Both the position numbers and the translations under genes were made by a program. The notes below the pieces were generated by a model, which worked only from the letters and a program-made list of their open reading frames with translations, had not been told where the DNA came from and did not search any database. A DNA stretch of 21,509 bases from JABMRP01 sp964444795 (lineage in GTDB: Bacteria > Planctomycetota > Planctomycetia > Pirellulales > Thermoguttaceae): the NCBI GenBank assembly GCA_964444795.1, contig CAYUIQ010000158.1:1-21509 (forward strand), in the 5' to 3' direction. Of the stretch, positions 7,707 through 13,636 are shown in pieces; within the stretch, counting starts at the first letter, position 1, and each line of letters opens with the position of its first letter.

Positions 7707-7950
7707 TTGGGTGCCACTGGCGTCTCGCCAGTGCCTCTTCCCTCCGTCGCATGCACTCGGGAGCGACCAAGAAACACCGTGCGCATTGATCGCCTTGAAG
7801 TAACGCGGCACTCCGCGGCTTCCACGGAAGCAGGTCCGCCCCATGCCGGATTCCCGGGGCCGAAGTCAATCGCCGATGAAACTTGTCTCGGTCAGGTAAG
7901 ATGCAAGCTGCGATTCCAAGAAACACTGGCAAAATGCCAGTGGCACCCAA
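7707..7950. repeat. 244-bp MITE-like element with a hairpin at each end
   Basis: The ends are an exact 15-bp terminal inverted repeat (TTGGGTGCCACTGGC, 7707-7721 against 7936-7950). Each end also forms its own 8-bp stem with a 3-nt loop: 7715-7733 (CACTGGCG tct CGCCAGTG) and 7924-7942 (CACTGGCA aaa TGCCAGTG). The ~190-bp interior has no credible ORF. Twin hairpins with a shared foot sequence are what single-strand (Y1/RAYT, IS200/IS605-like) transposases recognise, so a non-autonomous element is likely. It occupies almost all of the gap between the ubiD-like gene and menG. Confidence 0.85.
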
Positions 7951-7968
7951 TGCCCCAGTCCCGACCCC

Positions 7969-8679
7969 ATGCCCGTCGATAAATCACCTGCCCGAATTCG
8001 CCGCATGTTCGGCCAGATCGCGCCGCGATACGATCTGCTGAATCATCTGCTATCGCTGAACGTCGATCGGCTTTGGCGACGGCGTACGGTGCGCAGGGTA
8101 CGCCCCGAGGGCGACGGGCCGATCCTCGACGTTTGCAGCGGAACGGGCGATCTGGCCTTGGCCTACCATCGACGTAGCGGCTCGGCGGTGAAGGTCGTGG
8201 GGACCGATTTCTGCCACGAGATGCTCGACTTGGGTCGCGGCAAAGCGCGGCGCGCGGCCGCCGGCGATCGGTTGGTCTTCGTCGAGGCCGACGCCCAGCG
8301 GCTACCGTTTCCCGACGACACGTTTCAGATCGTTTGCGTGGCCTTCGGGCTGCGCAACCTTAGCGACACCGATCGGGGGCTGCGCGAGATGGCGCGTGTC
8401 TGCCGGCCCGGCGGCCGGGTGGCCGTGCTGGAGTTTACGATGCCCACGTCCTGGCCGCTGCGGACGCTGTACGGCTGGTATTTTCGCCGGATTCTCCCCC
8501 GCCTCGGGCAGGCCATCACGCGAAGTCAAGACGCGGCGTACGAGTACCTCCCCAGCAGCGTGGGCGAGTTTCCCCAGGGCGAAGCGCTAGCCCAGCGGAT
8601 GCGCGGGGCCGGGATGAGCCGCGTCGAGTTCCACCGCCTCACCTTCGGCGTGGCGACGCTTTACGTCGGGGTGAAGTAG
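7969..8679 (+). CDS. menG: Demethylmenaquinone methyltransferase (MenG/UbiE)
   Basis: The 236-residue SAM-dependent methyltransferase carries out the last step of menaquinone synthesis, C-methylation of demethylmenaquinol. Visible UbiE features are RRMFGQIAPRYDLLNHLLSL at the N-terminus (about 11-30), SAM motif I ILDVCSGTGDLAL (52-64), DAQRLPFPDDTF, VAFGLRNLSD (about 122-131), and CRPGGRVAVLEFTMP. Length is normal for UbiE. The ATG at 7969 has no good Shine-Dalgarno and lies only 18 bp after the end of the 244-bp repeat element, which may therefore have displaced native upstream sequence. The neighbours (ubiD-, ubiX-, ubiA-like and mqnE) point to menaquinone and not ubiquinone as the substrate class. 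Confidence 0.92.
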   Translation: MPVDKSPARIRRMFGQIAPRYDLLNHLLSLNVDRLWRRRTVRRVRPEGDGPILDVCSGTGDLALAYHRRSGSAVKVVGTDFCHEMLDLGRGKARRAAAGDRLVFVEADAQRLPFPDDTFQIVCVAFGLRNLSDTDRGLREMARVCRPGGRVAVLEFTMPTSWPLRTLYGWYFRRILPRLGQAITRSQDAAYEYLPSSVGEFPQGEALAQRMRGAGMSRVEFHRLTFGVATLYVGVK

Positions 8680-8744
8680 GAAACGCCGCCGCCTCTGGTA
8701 GAAGGGGGCGTCGGCGTGATACACTGCGGGTGATTGGAAACAAC

Positions 8745-8795
8745 GGGTGGCTGGGGTCGAGATGCGAGGGACGAGCAACGAGCCCCCAGCCACCC
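8745..8795. repeat. 12-bp perfect inverted repeat hairpin upstream of ubiX
   Basis: GGGTGGCTGGGG at 8745-8756 is exactly complementary to CCCCAGCCACCC at 8784-8795, with a 27-nt loop containing two smaller GAGCRA-like motifs. It fills the centre of the 135-bp gap between menG and ubiX and ends 19 nt before the ubiX ATG. There is no T-run, so it is not a normal Rho-independent terminator; it looks like a dispersed palindromic repeat of a family different from the others in this window. Confidence 0.75.
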
Positions 8796-8814
8796 CACTC
8801 AAGCAAGGTCAACC

Positions 8815-9507
8815 ATGAAACCGAACATTGTTGTTGCCATTACCGGCGCCAGTGGGGTTACGTATTCGGTGCGGCTGTTGGAGGTCTTGATGGCCGCCGG
8901 GCGCGACGTCCATCTGACCATTAGTTCCGCCGGACAGTCGGTGCTGAAGAAGGAACTCGATCTGTCGGTCGATTTGGATAACTTCAGCCCGGCTTCGCTG
9001 ATGCTCGAGGAAACGTCGGGCCGGCCGGCCGATAAGAAGCTCCAGGCACTGCGGGCCATCGCCGGAATTTCGAGCGAATCGAGCAACGTGCTCGAGGTGG
9101 CCGCGGGGGAGCCGGGTGAGATCCATTACCACCATTATCGCGACTACTCGGCCCCGATCGCCAGCGGGTCGTTTCTGACCGACGCCATGGTCGTTTGCCC
9201 CTGCACGTGCGGTACGCTTAGTTCGATCGTTCGCGGCACGTCGGCCAACCTGATCCACCGGGCGGCCGACGTCCATCTCAAGGAGCGGCGGAAGCTGATT
9301 CTCGTGCCCCGCGAGACGCCCCTGTCGCTGGTCGTGCTGGATAACCTGAAACGGGCCGCCGAGTGTGGGGCCATCGTGCTGCCGGCCATGCCCGGCTTCT
9401 ATCACGGTGTGAAAACGATCCGCGATCTGGTCGATTTCATTGTCGGCCGCATCTGCGATCAACTGGATATCGGCAACGGCCTGATCCGGCGCTGGGGGGA
9501 GAAATAG
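8815..9507 (+). CDS. UbiX-family flavin prenyltransferase (MqnM role)
   Basis: UbiX enzymes make the prenylated FMN cofactor needed by UbiD decarboxylases; in futalosine-pathway clusters the homologue is called MqnM. The 230-residue product shows VAITGASGVTYSVRLLEVL (about 7-25), ISSAGQSVLKKEL, SAPIASGSF (112-120), CPCTCGTLSSIVRGTSANLI (128-147), the family signature RAADVHLKERRKLILVPRETPLS (149-171) and AMPGFYHGV. It is ~30-40 residues longer than common UbiX proteins because of an insertion at about residues 60-105. The ATG at 8815 gives the conserved MKPNIVVAITGASG start and has AAGG 7 nt upstream. It is followed after 2 bp by the ubiA-like gene, so these two are cotranscribed. Confidence 0.92.
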   Translation: MKPNIVVAITGASGVTYSVRLLEVLMAAGRDVHLTISSAGQSVLKKELDLSVDLDNFSPASLMLEETSGRPADKKLQALRAIAGISSESSNVLEVAAGEPGEIHYHHYRDYSAPIASGSFLTDAMVVCPCTCGTLSSIVRGTSANLIHRAADVHLKERRKLILVPRETPLSLVVLDNLKRAAECGAIVLPAMPGFYHGVKTIRDLVDFIVGRICDQLDIGNGLIRRWGEK

Positions 9508-9509
9508 CC

Positions 9510-10397
9510 GTGTTGCGCCGCGTGCCGGAATTGCTGCGGATGATCCGCTTCAGCCATACGCTCTTCGCCCTGCCCTTTGCCTTGTTGGCCGCGGTCATGG
9601 CATGGGTCGACGGTCTCGGTGCGGAACCACCGGTGCGGTTTCAGTGGCACCACCTGGCGGGCATCCTCGTCTGCATGGTCACGGCCCGAAGCGCGGCGAT
9701 GGCCTTCAACCGGCTGGCCGACCGGCGGCTCGACGCCTTGAATCCACGTACGCAAAAGCGGCATCTGCCGACCGGCCGGCTAAGCACGGGTAGTGTCGTC
9801 GTGTTTACCGTGGTCTGCTCGCTCGGCTTCATCGCCGGCACGTTGCTCTTCTTGCCGGAAAACCGACTGCCGATCCTCGCTTCGGTGCCCGTGCTGTTAT
9901 TCTTGTTTAGCTACAGCTTCACGAAACGTTTCACCAGCCTTGCCCATTTCTGGCTCGGCGCGGCGCTGATGCTGGCGCCGATGGCGGCGTGGGTGGCCGT
10001 TCGCGCCGAACTGGCTTGGGCGCCGACTGTGCTGGGCGCCGCGGTGATGCTCTGGGTGGCCGGGTTCGATATCATTTACGCATGCCAGGACGTCGAATTC
10101 GACCGAACAATGCGTCTGCGCAGCGTGCCCGCCCGACGGGGCACCGCCGGCGCGCTGCGGATCGCCGCCGTATGTCACCTGGGCATGGTCGGGCTGCTGG
10201 CGGCGCTGCCGGCCGTCTACCCGCGTCTGGGATGGGTCTATCTGACCGGCGTGGCGGCCATCGGCGGACTCTTGGCCTGGGAACACCGGCTCGTACGGCC
10301 CGACGACCTGACGCGAGTCAACCAGGCGTTTTTCAATATCAACGCGGTGGTGAGTATCGGACTGCTCGTGATCGGAACCGTGGATCTGTTACTCTGA
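9510..10397 (+). CDS. UbiA-family prenyltransferase (MqnP role)
   Basis: This integral membrane protein (295 residues, about 8-9 helices) should attach the polyprenyl chain to the dihydroxynaphthoate intermediate of menaquinone synthesis. Both Mg2+/diphosphate-binding motifs are present: NRLADRRLDALNPRT with Asp71 and Asp75, and DIIYACQDVEFD with Asp194 and Asp198. The sequence RHLPTGRLS after the first motif is typical of the 4-hydroxybenzoate-polyprenyltransferase-like group that includes MqnP. GTG at 9510 is preceded by GGGGAG about 8 nt upstream, overlapping the ubiX end; the ATG at 9540 would remove part of the N-terminal helix region. It is tightly linked to ubiX (2-bp gap) and precedes mqnE. 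Confidence 0.9.
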   Translation: MLRRVPELLRMIRFSHTLFALPFALLAAVMAWVDGLGAEPPVRFQWHHLAGILVCMVTARSAAMAFNRLADRRLDALNPRTQKRHLPTGRLSTGSVVVFTVVCSLGFIAGTLLFLPENRLPILASVPVLLFLFSYSFTKRFTSLAHFWLGAALMLAPMAAWVAVRAELAWAPTVLGAAVMLWVAGFDIIYACQDVEFDRTMRLRSVPARRGTAGALRIAAVCHLGMVGLLAALPAVYPRLGWVYLTGVAAIGGLLAWEHRLVRPDDLTRVNQAFFNINAVVSIGLLVIGTVDLLL

Positions 10398-10420
10398 AAG
10401 GGTGGTCGATTTCGAGAGGA

Positions 10421-10499
10421 GTTGTACGATGGCCCTCCGAGGCCGTCGCCGTGGAGCGAACCAACCTTTCCGACGGCCTCGGAGGGCCATCGTACTAAC
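10421..10499. repeat. 25-bp perfect inverted repeat (REPIN-like) between ubiA and mqnE
   Basis: The arms 10424-10448 and 10471-10495 are exactly complementary, separated by 22 nt; GTT/AAC flanks extend the symmetry with one bulged base. Each arm begins GTACGATGGCC and can itself form a small hairpin (GATGGCC, 6-nt loop, GGCCGTC with one wobble pair). This is the architecture of a REPIN: two REP units in inverted orientation. The same TACGATGG foot recurs at 2063-2083 and 21351-21414. It lies within the presumed operon, 16 bp before mqnE, and would form a very stable RNA stem. Confidence 0.85.
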
Positions 10500-10515
10500 C
10501 AAGACGCGAAACGCC

Positions 10516-11649
10516 ATGTCCCAACACGCCTCTCCACCGTCGCTCGAAACGATCCGCCGCAAGGTCGAGGCGGCCCAGCGACTCTCGCCGGCCGAGGGCG
10601 AGTTTCTGTTGGGCCGCGACGTCGATCTCCATGCGGTGGGCGAGTTGGCCAATCTTGACCGCCGCCGAAGACACGGCAACGTGGCCTTTTACAATACCAA
10701 CTCCCATCTGAATCCGACCAACGTGTGTCTCTATCGCTGCCCGCTCTGTGCGTACAGTTGCGATAGCGACGATCCCCGGGCGTACGTCATGGATCGCGAC
10801 GAGATCCTCCGCCGCGGCGGCTCGGCGGCCGAGGCCGGCTGCACCGAGTTGCATATCGTCGGTGGGATTCATCCCGACAAGCCGTGCGAGTGGTACGTCG
10901 ATATCCTTCGCATGCTGCACGAAGCGTATCCCCGGCTCCACTTGAAGGCGTGGACCGCGATGGAGATCGCCCATTTCACCAAACTCACCGGGCGACCGAT
11001 CGGCAGCGTGCTGGACGAACTGATCGAAGCTGGGCTGGGTAGCCTGCCCGGCGGTGGAGCCGAGATCTTCGATCCGGAGGTCCGCCGCCAGCTCTGTCCG
11101 AAGAAGCCTGGCGGCGATACCTGGCTGGAAGTTCACCGGACAGTCCATCAGGCCGGCCTGCAGACCAATGCCACGATGCTCTACGGCCACGTCGAGACGC
11201 CCGCCCAACGGATCGATCACCTGGTCCGGCTGCGGGAACTGCAAGACGACACGGCCGGATTCCAGACATTTGTGCCGCTCGCCTTTCACCCGGAAGGCAC
11301 GCAGTTCGAGCATCTGGCGAAGGTTTCGGCGTTGGAGGATCTGCGCGTGATGGCCGTCAGCCGGTTGATGCTGGACAACTTCGACCACGTCAAGGCCTAT
11401 TGGATCTCGCTGGGCGTCGGAACGGCCCAAATCGCCCTGGCCTATGGGGCCGACGACATCGACGGCACGGTGCGCCACGAAGAGATCCATCACGAAGCGG
11501 GCTCCACCGCGCCGGAGTTGCTCAGCGTAGAGGAGTTGCGAGGGTTGATCGTCGAGGCGGGCCGAGAACCGGTCGAGCGCGACACCCTCTACCGCCGCGT
11601 GCTCCGCGACGGCACCGACTGGAAGATCGACGATTCGGTCAGTTCGTAA
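10516..11649 (+). CDS. mqnE: Aminofutalosine synthase MqnE (radical SAM)
   Basis: MqnE joins 3-[(1-carboxyvinyl)oxy]benzoate, made by MqnA, to the adenosyl radical to give aminofutalosine, the early committed step of the futalosine pathway. The 377-residue product has NPTNVCLYRCPLCAYSC with the CX3CX2C iron-sulfur cluster motif (Cys71, Cys75, Cys78), ELHIVGGIHPDKPCEWYVDI, LKAWTAMEI, GLGSLPGGGAEIF, NATMLYGHVETP, FVPLAFHPEGTQF, LDNFDHVKAYWISLG and a C-terminal GREPVERDTLYRRV. These blocks separate MqnE from its relative MqnC. The ATG at 10516 is preferred over the ORF extension to 10402, which runs through the palindromic repeat. It is the last gene of the cluster; MqnB, MqnC and MqnD are not seen. 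A terminator-like hairpin follows at once. Confidence 0.95.
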   Translation: MSQHASPPSLETIRRKVEAAQRLSPAEGEFLLGRDVDLHAVGELANLDRRRRHGNVAFYNTNSHLNPTNVCLYRCPLCAYSCDSDDPRAYVMDRDEILRRGGSAAEAGCTELHIVGGIHPDKPCEWYVDILRMLHEAYPRLHLKAWTAMEIAHFTKLTGRPIGSVLDELIEAGLGSLPGGGAEIFDPEVRRQLCPKKPGGDTWLEVHRTVHQAGLQTNATMLYGHVETPAQRIDHLVRLRELQDDTAGFQTFVPLAFHPEGTQFEHLAKVSALEDLRVMAVSRLMLDNFDHVKAYWISLGVGTAQIALAYGADDIDGTVRHEEIHHEAGSTAPELLSVEELRGLIVEAGREPVERDTLYRRVLRDGTDWKIDDSVSS

Positions 11650-11654
11650 CCGGA

Positions 11655-11683
11655 GGAAAAAAGGGGACCTGTCCCCTTTTTCC
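11655..11683. terminator. Bidirectional terminator-like hairpin after mqnE
   Basis: A 10-bp A/G-rich stem (11658-11667 against 11672-11681) with a 4-nt loop CCTG is followed on the plus strand by a T-run and preceded by an A-run, so it reads as a Rho-independent terminator both for mqnE (plus) and for the small ORF on the minus strand. It begins 6 bp after the mqnE stop. It overlaps a tandem 18-bp repeat and may itself be a dispersed repeat that serves as terminator. Confidence 0.6.
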
Positions 11684-11704
11684 GTTCTGTCCCCTTTTTC
11701 CGTT
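11669..11704. repeat. Tandem 18-bp direct repeat
   Basis: CTGTCCCCTTTTTCCGTT occurs twice head to tail, at 11669-11686 and 11687-11704, with no mismatch. The first copy supplies the 3' arm of the terminator-like hairpin; the second ends inside the stop codon of the minus-strand small ORF. It looks like an expanded piece of a palindromic GGGGAC...GTCCCC repeat. Confidence 0.8.
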
Positions 11705-11846
11705 ACCCGCAGGGTAACACGAACACCCCCAGAACGGCGGCCACGGCCAACAGCACCACCAGCATCCAGTGGCGGAACGGCCCACTGACGGAGCCCCAGG
11801 AGAAGCGCGGCATCGCCAGATACCGTCTATGGACAAATGCATGCAT
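11703..11846 (-). CDS. Small membrane protein of 47 residues, unknown function
   Basis: From the ATG at 11846 the peptide starts MHAFVHRRYLAMPRFSWG, a basic N-terminus, followed by a hydrophobic helix HWMLVVLLAVAAVLGVFVL and a short end PCG. A good Shine-Dalgarno (GGGGAGG at 11852-11858, 5 nt before the ATG) and an AT-rich, promoter-like stretch upstream support translation. The stop lies against the shared bidirectional terminator. Positive charges before the helix suggest N-in, C-out topology. I do not recognise a family. It may be a single-gene unit or the last gene of the carbohydrate cluster, whose final stop is 137 bp upstream. Confidence 0.5.
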   Translation of the reverse strand: MHAFVHRRYLAMPRFSWGSVSGPFRHWMLVVLLAVAAVLGVFVLPCG

Positions 11847-11891
11847 GGGAGCCTCCCCATCCAAACCAGGCAAACCTGCTTCCACTCTCTA

Positions 11892-11923
11892 TTTATATTC
11901 TACCATTTTTCCTTGCAGGGCAA
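11892..11923 (-). promoter_or_regulatory. Possible promoter for the small membrane protein
   Basis: In an unusually AT-rich patch, the minus strand carries TTGCCC (11923-11918) followed after 15-17 nt by TAGAATAT/TATAAA-like sequence (11902-11892). The spacing is imperfect. It lies about 46 nt before the start codon at 11846. Confidence 0.3.
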
Positions 11924-11982
11924 GAGCGTATTTGGGGGGGGATTCGGGCAGTTTCACCCACTTCTGGCCCATTTCCAGCCCG

Positions 11983-13497
11983 TCAATCCGATTTCGGCTG
12001 CTGTTCCATCAGAAACAGGATGGAGTCCGAGCCCCAGTGCCATTCGCCGAACGGCATGATCACGTCGGCCCGGCCGTTGCCGTCCAGGTCCACTTGGCGG
12101 CGGATGCCCTCGTGCCCGCCGGGCATGGCATGCGCCCGCCAGGTGCCACCCAGGTTCTTCTTGTATGTCGTGCTGTCCAGCCCCCTGTTGTACGGGCTGG
12201 GCAGGAAGCTGATGGCGTAGAGTCGCTTCCCGTCGCCGTCCCAGACGCTGAACATCCCGTCGACGTTGGCGCCCAGGCCGAAGGCGAGAATCTCGTCGTC
12301 GCCGTCGCCGTCCCAGTCGCCCTTGCTGAGCAGCGACACGGGCACTGGCCGCTTCCACACCAGCTTGCCGGCTGCGTCGAACAGGTAGATGTTGCTGCCC
12401 TTTTCGCAGAAGGCGATTTCCAGCCCCTTGGTTGTCTTGTCGAAGTTGCCCAGGGCGATGTTCTGGGCGTGGCGGACGTCTTGCGCGCGGTAGTCGATGC
12501 GGGCCTTGATCTTCCCGGCAAGCGGCTCGACGACGTAGATCGGCCCCTTGGCGGCGCCGCATCCCTCGTGGTCGTAGATCACCTCGATGTTGCCGTCACC
12601 GTCCACGTCGCCATAATCCACGAAGTCGCTGTGATGCCTCTGGGTGCGGTCTTCCCAGAGCACCGTCCCGTCGCCCCGCAGGCCCATGGTCAGCTTCTGC
12701 CAGTTGGGAAAGATCTCGTCCAGCCCGTCGCCGTCGACGTCGCAACGGCCCATCTCGTGGGAGTAGGCCGCGCCGCCTCGAAGCTTCGTGTCATGCGTCC
12801 AGGCCTTCTTGCCCGCGTGATCGTAGCAGTGCAGCACGCCGCCGTCTCGGACCACCACCGCCTGGGTAGTCTTGTCGAGGAAGTGGCCGACGATGATATC
12901 GCCGCGGCCGTCTCTGGCGGCCCATTCCGTTCGGCCGGTATTGGCATCGATGCACCACGTCCCGTCCTTGGTGGCGTGGAGCACGGAGAAGCGCCCGGTG
13001 CCGTGCAGGTCGAACACGGGTAGGCGGCTCTCGTCGCCGTGCAGGGCGCCCAGCGGCTCGCTCTCCCAGACCACCGAGCCGTCGTCGTAGCGGAGACGTT
13101 CGATCCGGGCGCCGGGATGCTCGCCGCGGCAGCGGAAGATGTCCGGCTTGCCGTCGGCGTCGACGTCCTTCACCTCGGAGATAATCGGGTGAAAGGCCAT
13201 GCCCTTTACGCCCTCGAAGCCCTTCATCGGCCAGGCCTTCTTCACACCGGGGACTTCTTTCCAGTCGGCGGGCGTGATCTCCAGCATGTTCACCCGGACG
13301 ATCTTCCCCCACTTGTCCTCGCCAAGGGTCCACTTGCCCTCGGGGCACAGATGCATGTTGGCTTTCTGACAACGGACCGCGCCCGTCTCGTCACCGGCGC
13401 CCGGCTGGGGCGACGGTCCTTGCCCTCGGGCCGTCATGGAAGAGGCAGCGCAGATGACCACGACGATTGTCAGCAGAAACAAGTTTGTTCTTCGCAT
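11983..13497 (-). CDS. Secreted FG-GAP/calcium-loop beta-propeller protein, distantly PL11-like
   Basis: The 504-residue protein has a signal peptide (MRRTNLFLLTIVVVICAASSMTARG) and at least five calcium-binding loops of the DxDxDGxxD type: DVDADGKPD (111-119), DVDGDGLDE (253-261), DVDGDGNIE (297-305), DWDGDGDDE (394-402) and DLDGNGRAD (470-478). They are spaced as in a beta-propeller built from FG-GAP/VCBS repeats. The stretch HHSDFVDYGDVDGDG resembles the HGD...GDxD pattern of family 11 rhamnogalacturonan lyases, but this is a memory-based comparison and catalytic residues were not verified. It follows three other exported carbohydrate-type genes on the same strand (139-bp gap) and may be the last enzyme or a binding protein of that set. 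Its GC-rich coding matches the core genome style. Confidence 0.8.
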   Translation of the reverse strand: MRRTNLFLLTIVVVICAASSMTARGQGPSPQPGAGDETGAVRCQKANMHLCPEGKWTLGEDKWGKIVRVNMLEITPADWKEVPGVKKAWPMKGFEGVKGMAFHPIISEVKDVDADGKPDIFRCRGEHPGARIERLRYDDGSVVWESEPLGALHGDESRLPVFDLHGTGRFSVLHATKDGTWCIDANTGRTEWAARDGRGDIIVGHFLDKTTQAVVVRDGGVLHCYDHAGKKAWTHDTKLRGGAAYSHEMGRCDVDGDGLDEIFPNWQKLTMGLRGDGTVLWEDRTQRHHSDFVDYGDVDGDGNIEVIYDHEGCGAAKGPIYVVEPLAGKIKARIDYRAQDVRHAQNIALGNFDKTTKGLEIAFCEKGSNIYLFDAAGKLVWKRPVPVSLLSKGDWDGDGDDEILAFGLGANVDGMFSVWDGDGKRLYAISFLPSPYNRGLDSTTYKKNLGGTWRAHAMPGGHEGIRRQVDLDGNGRADVIMPFGEWHWGSDSILFLMEQQPKSD

Positions 13498-13636
13498 GCT
13501 GCTCTACGCCTCGGTGTTGATAGATAATGGAACCATGTGTGTCGATTCTGTCCAGGCACCCAAGGAAACATCAGCCGCCGAACGGGAAGGTCCCGGTCCG
13601 ACGCGATGGATGATCGAGTCGGAAGACCATACGAGC

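Noticed and set aside
7675..7950. 91-codon minus-strand ORF
   Set aside because: It lies almost entirely within the twin-hairpin element, and its two ends are translations of the terminal repeats.
6057..7982. 641-codon frame on the plus strand
   Set aside because: It overlaps the ubiD-like gene in another frame, is extremely Arg/Gly-rich and crosses the 244-bp repeat; the UbiD frame has clear family motifs.
11911..11924. Terminator for the FG-GAP gene
   Set aside because: The CTTGC/GCAAG stem is only 5 bp and is followed on the minus strand by A residues and not T.
11845..13023. 392-codon plus-strand ORF
   Set aside because: It is antisense to the FG-GAP protein; its Val/Asp-rich content comes from the calcium-loop codons read backwards.
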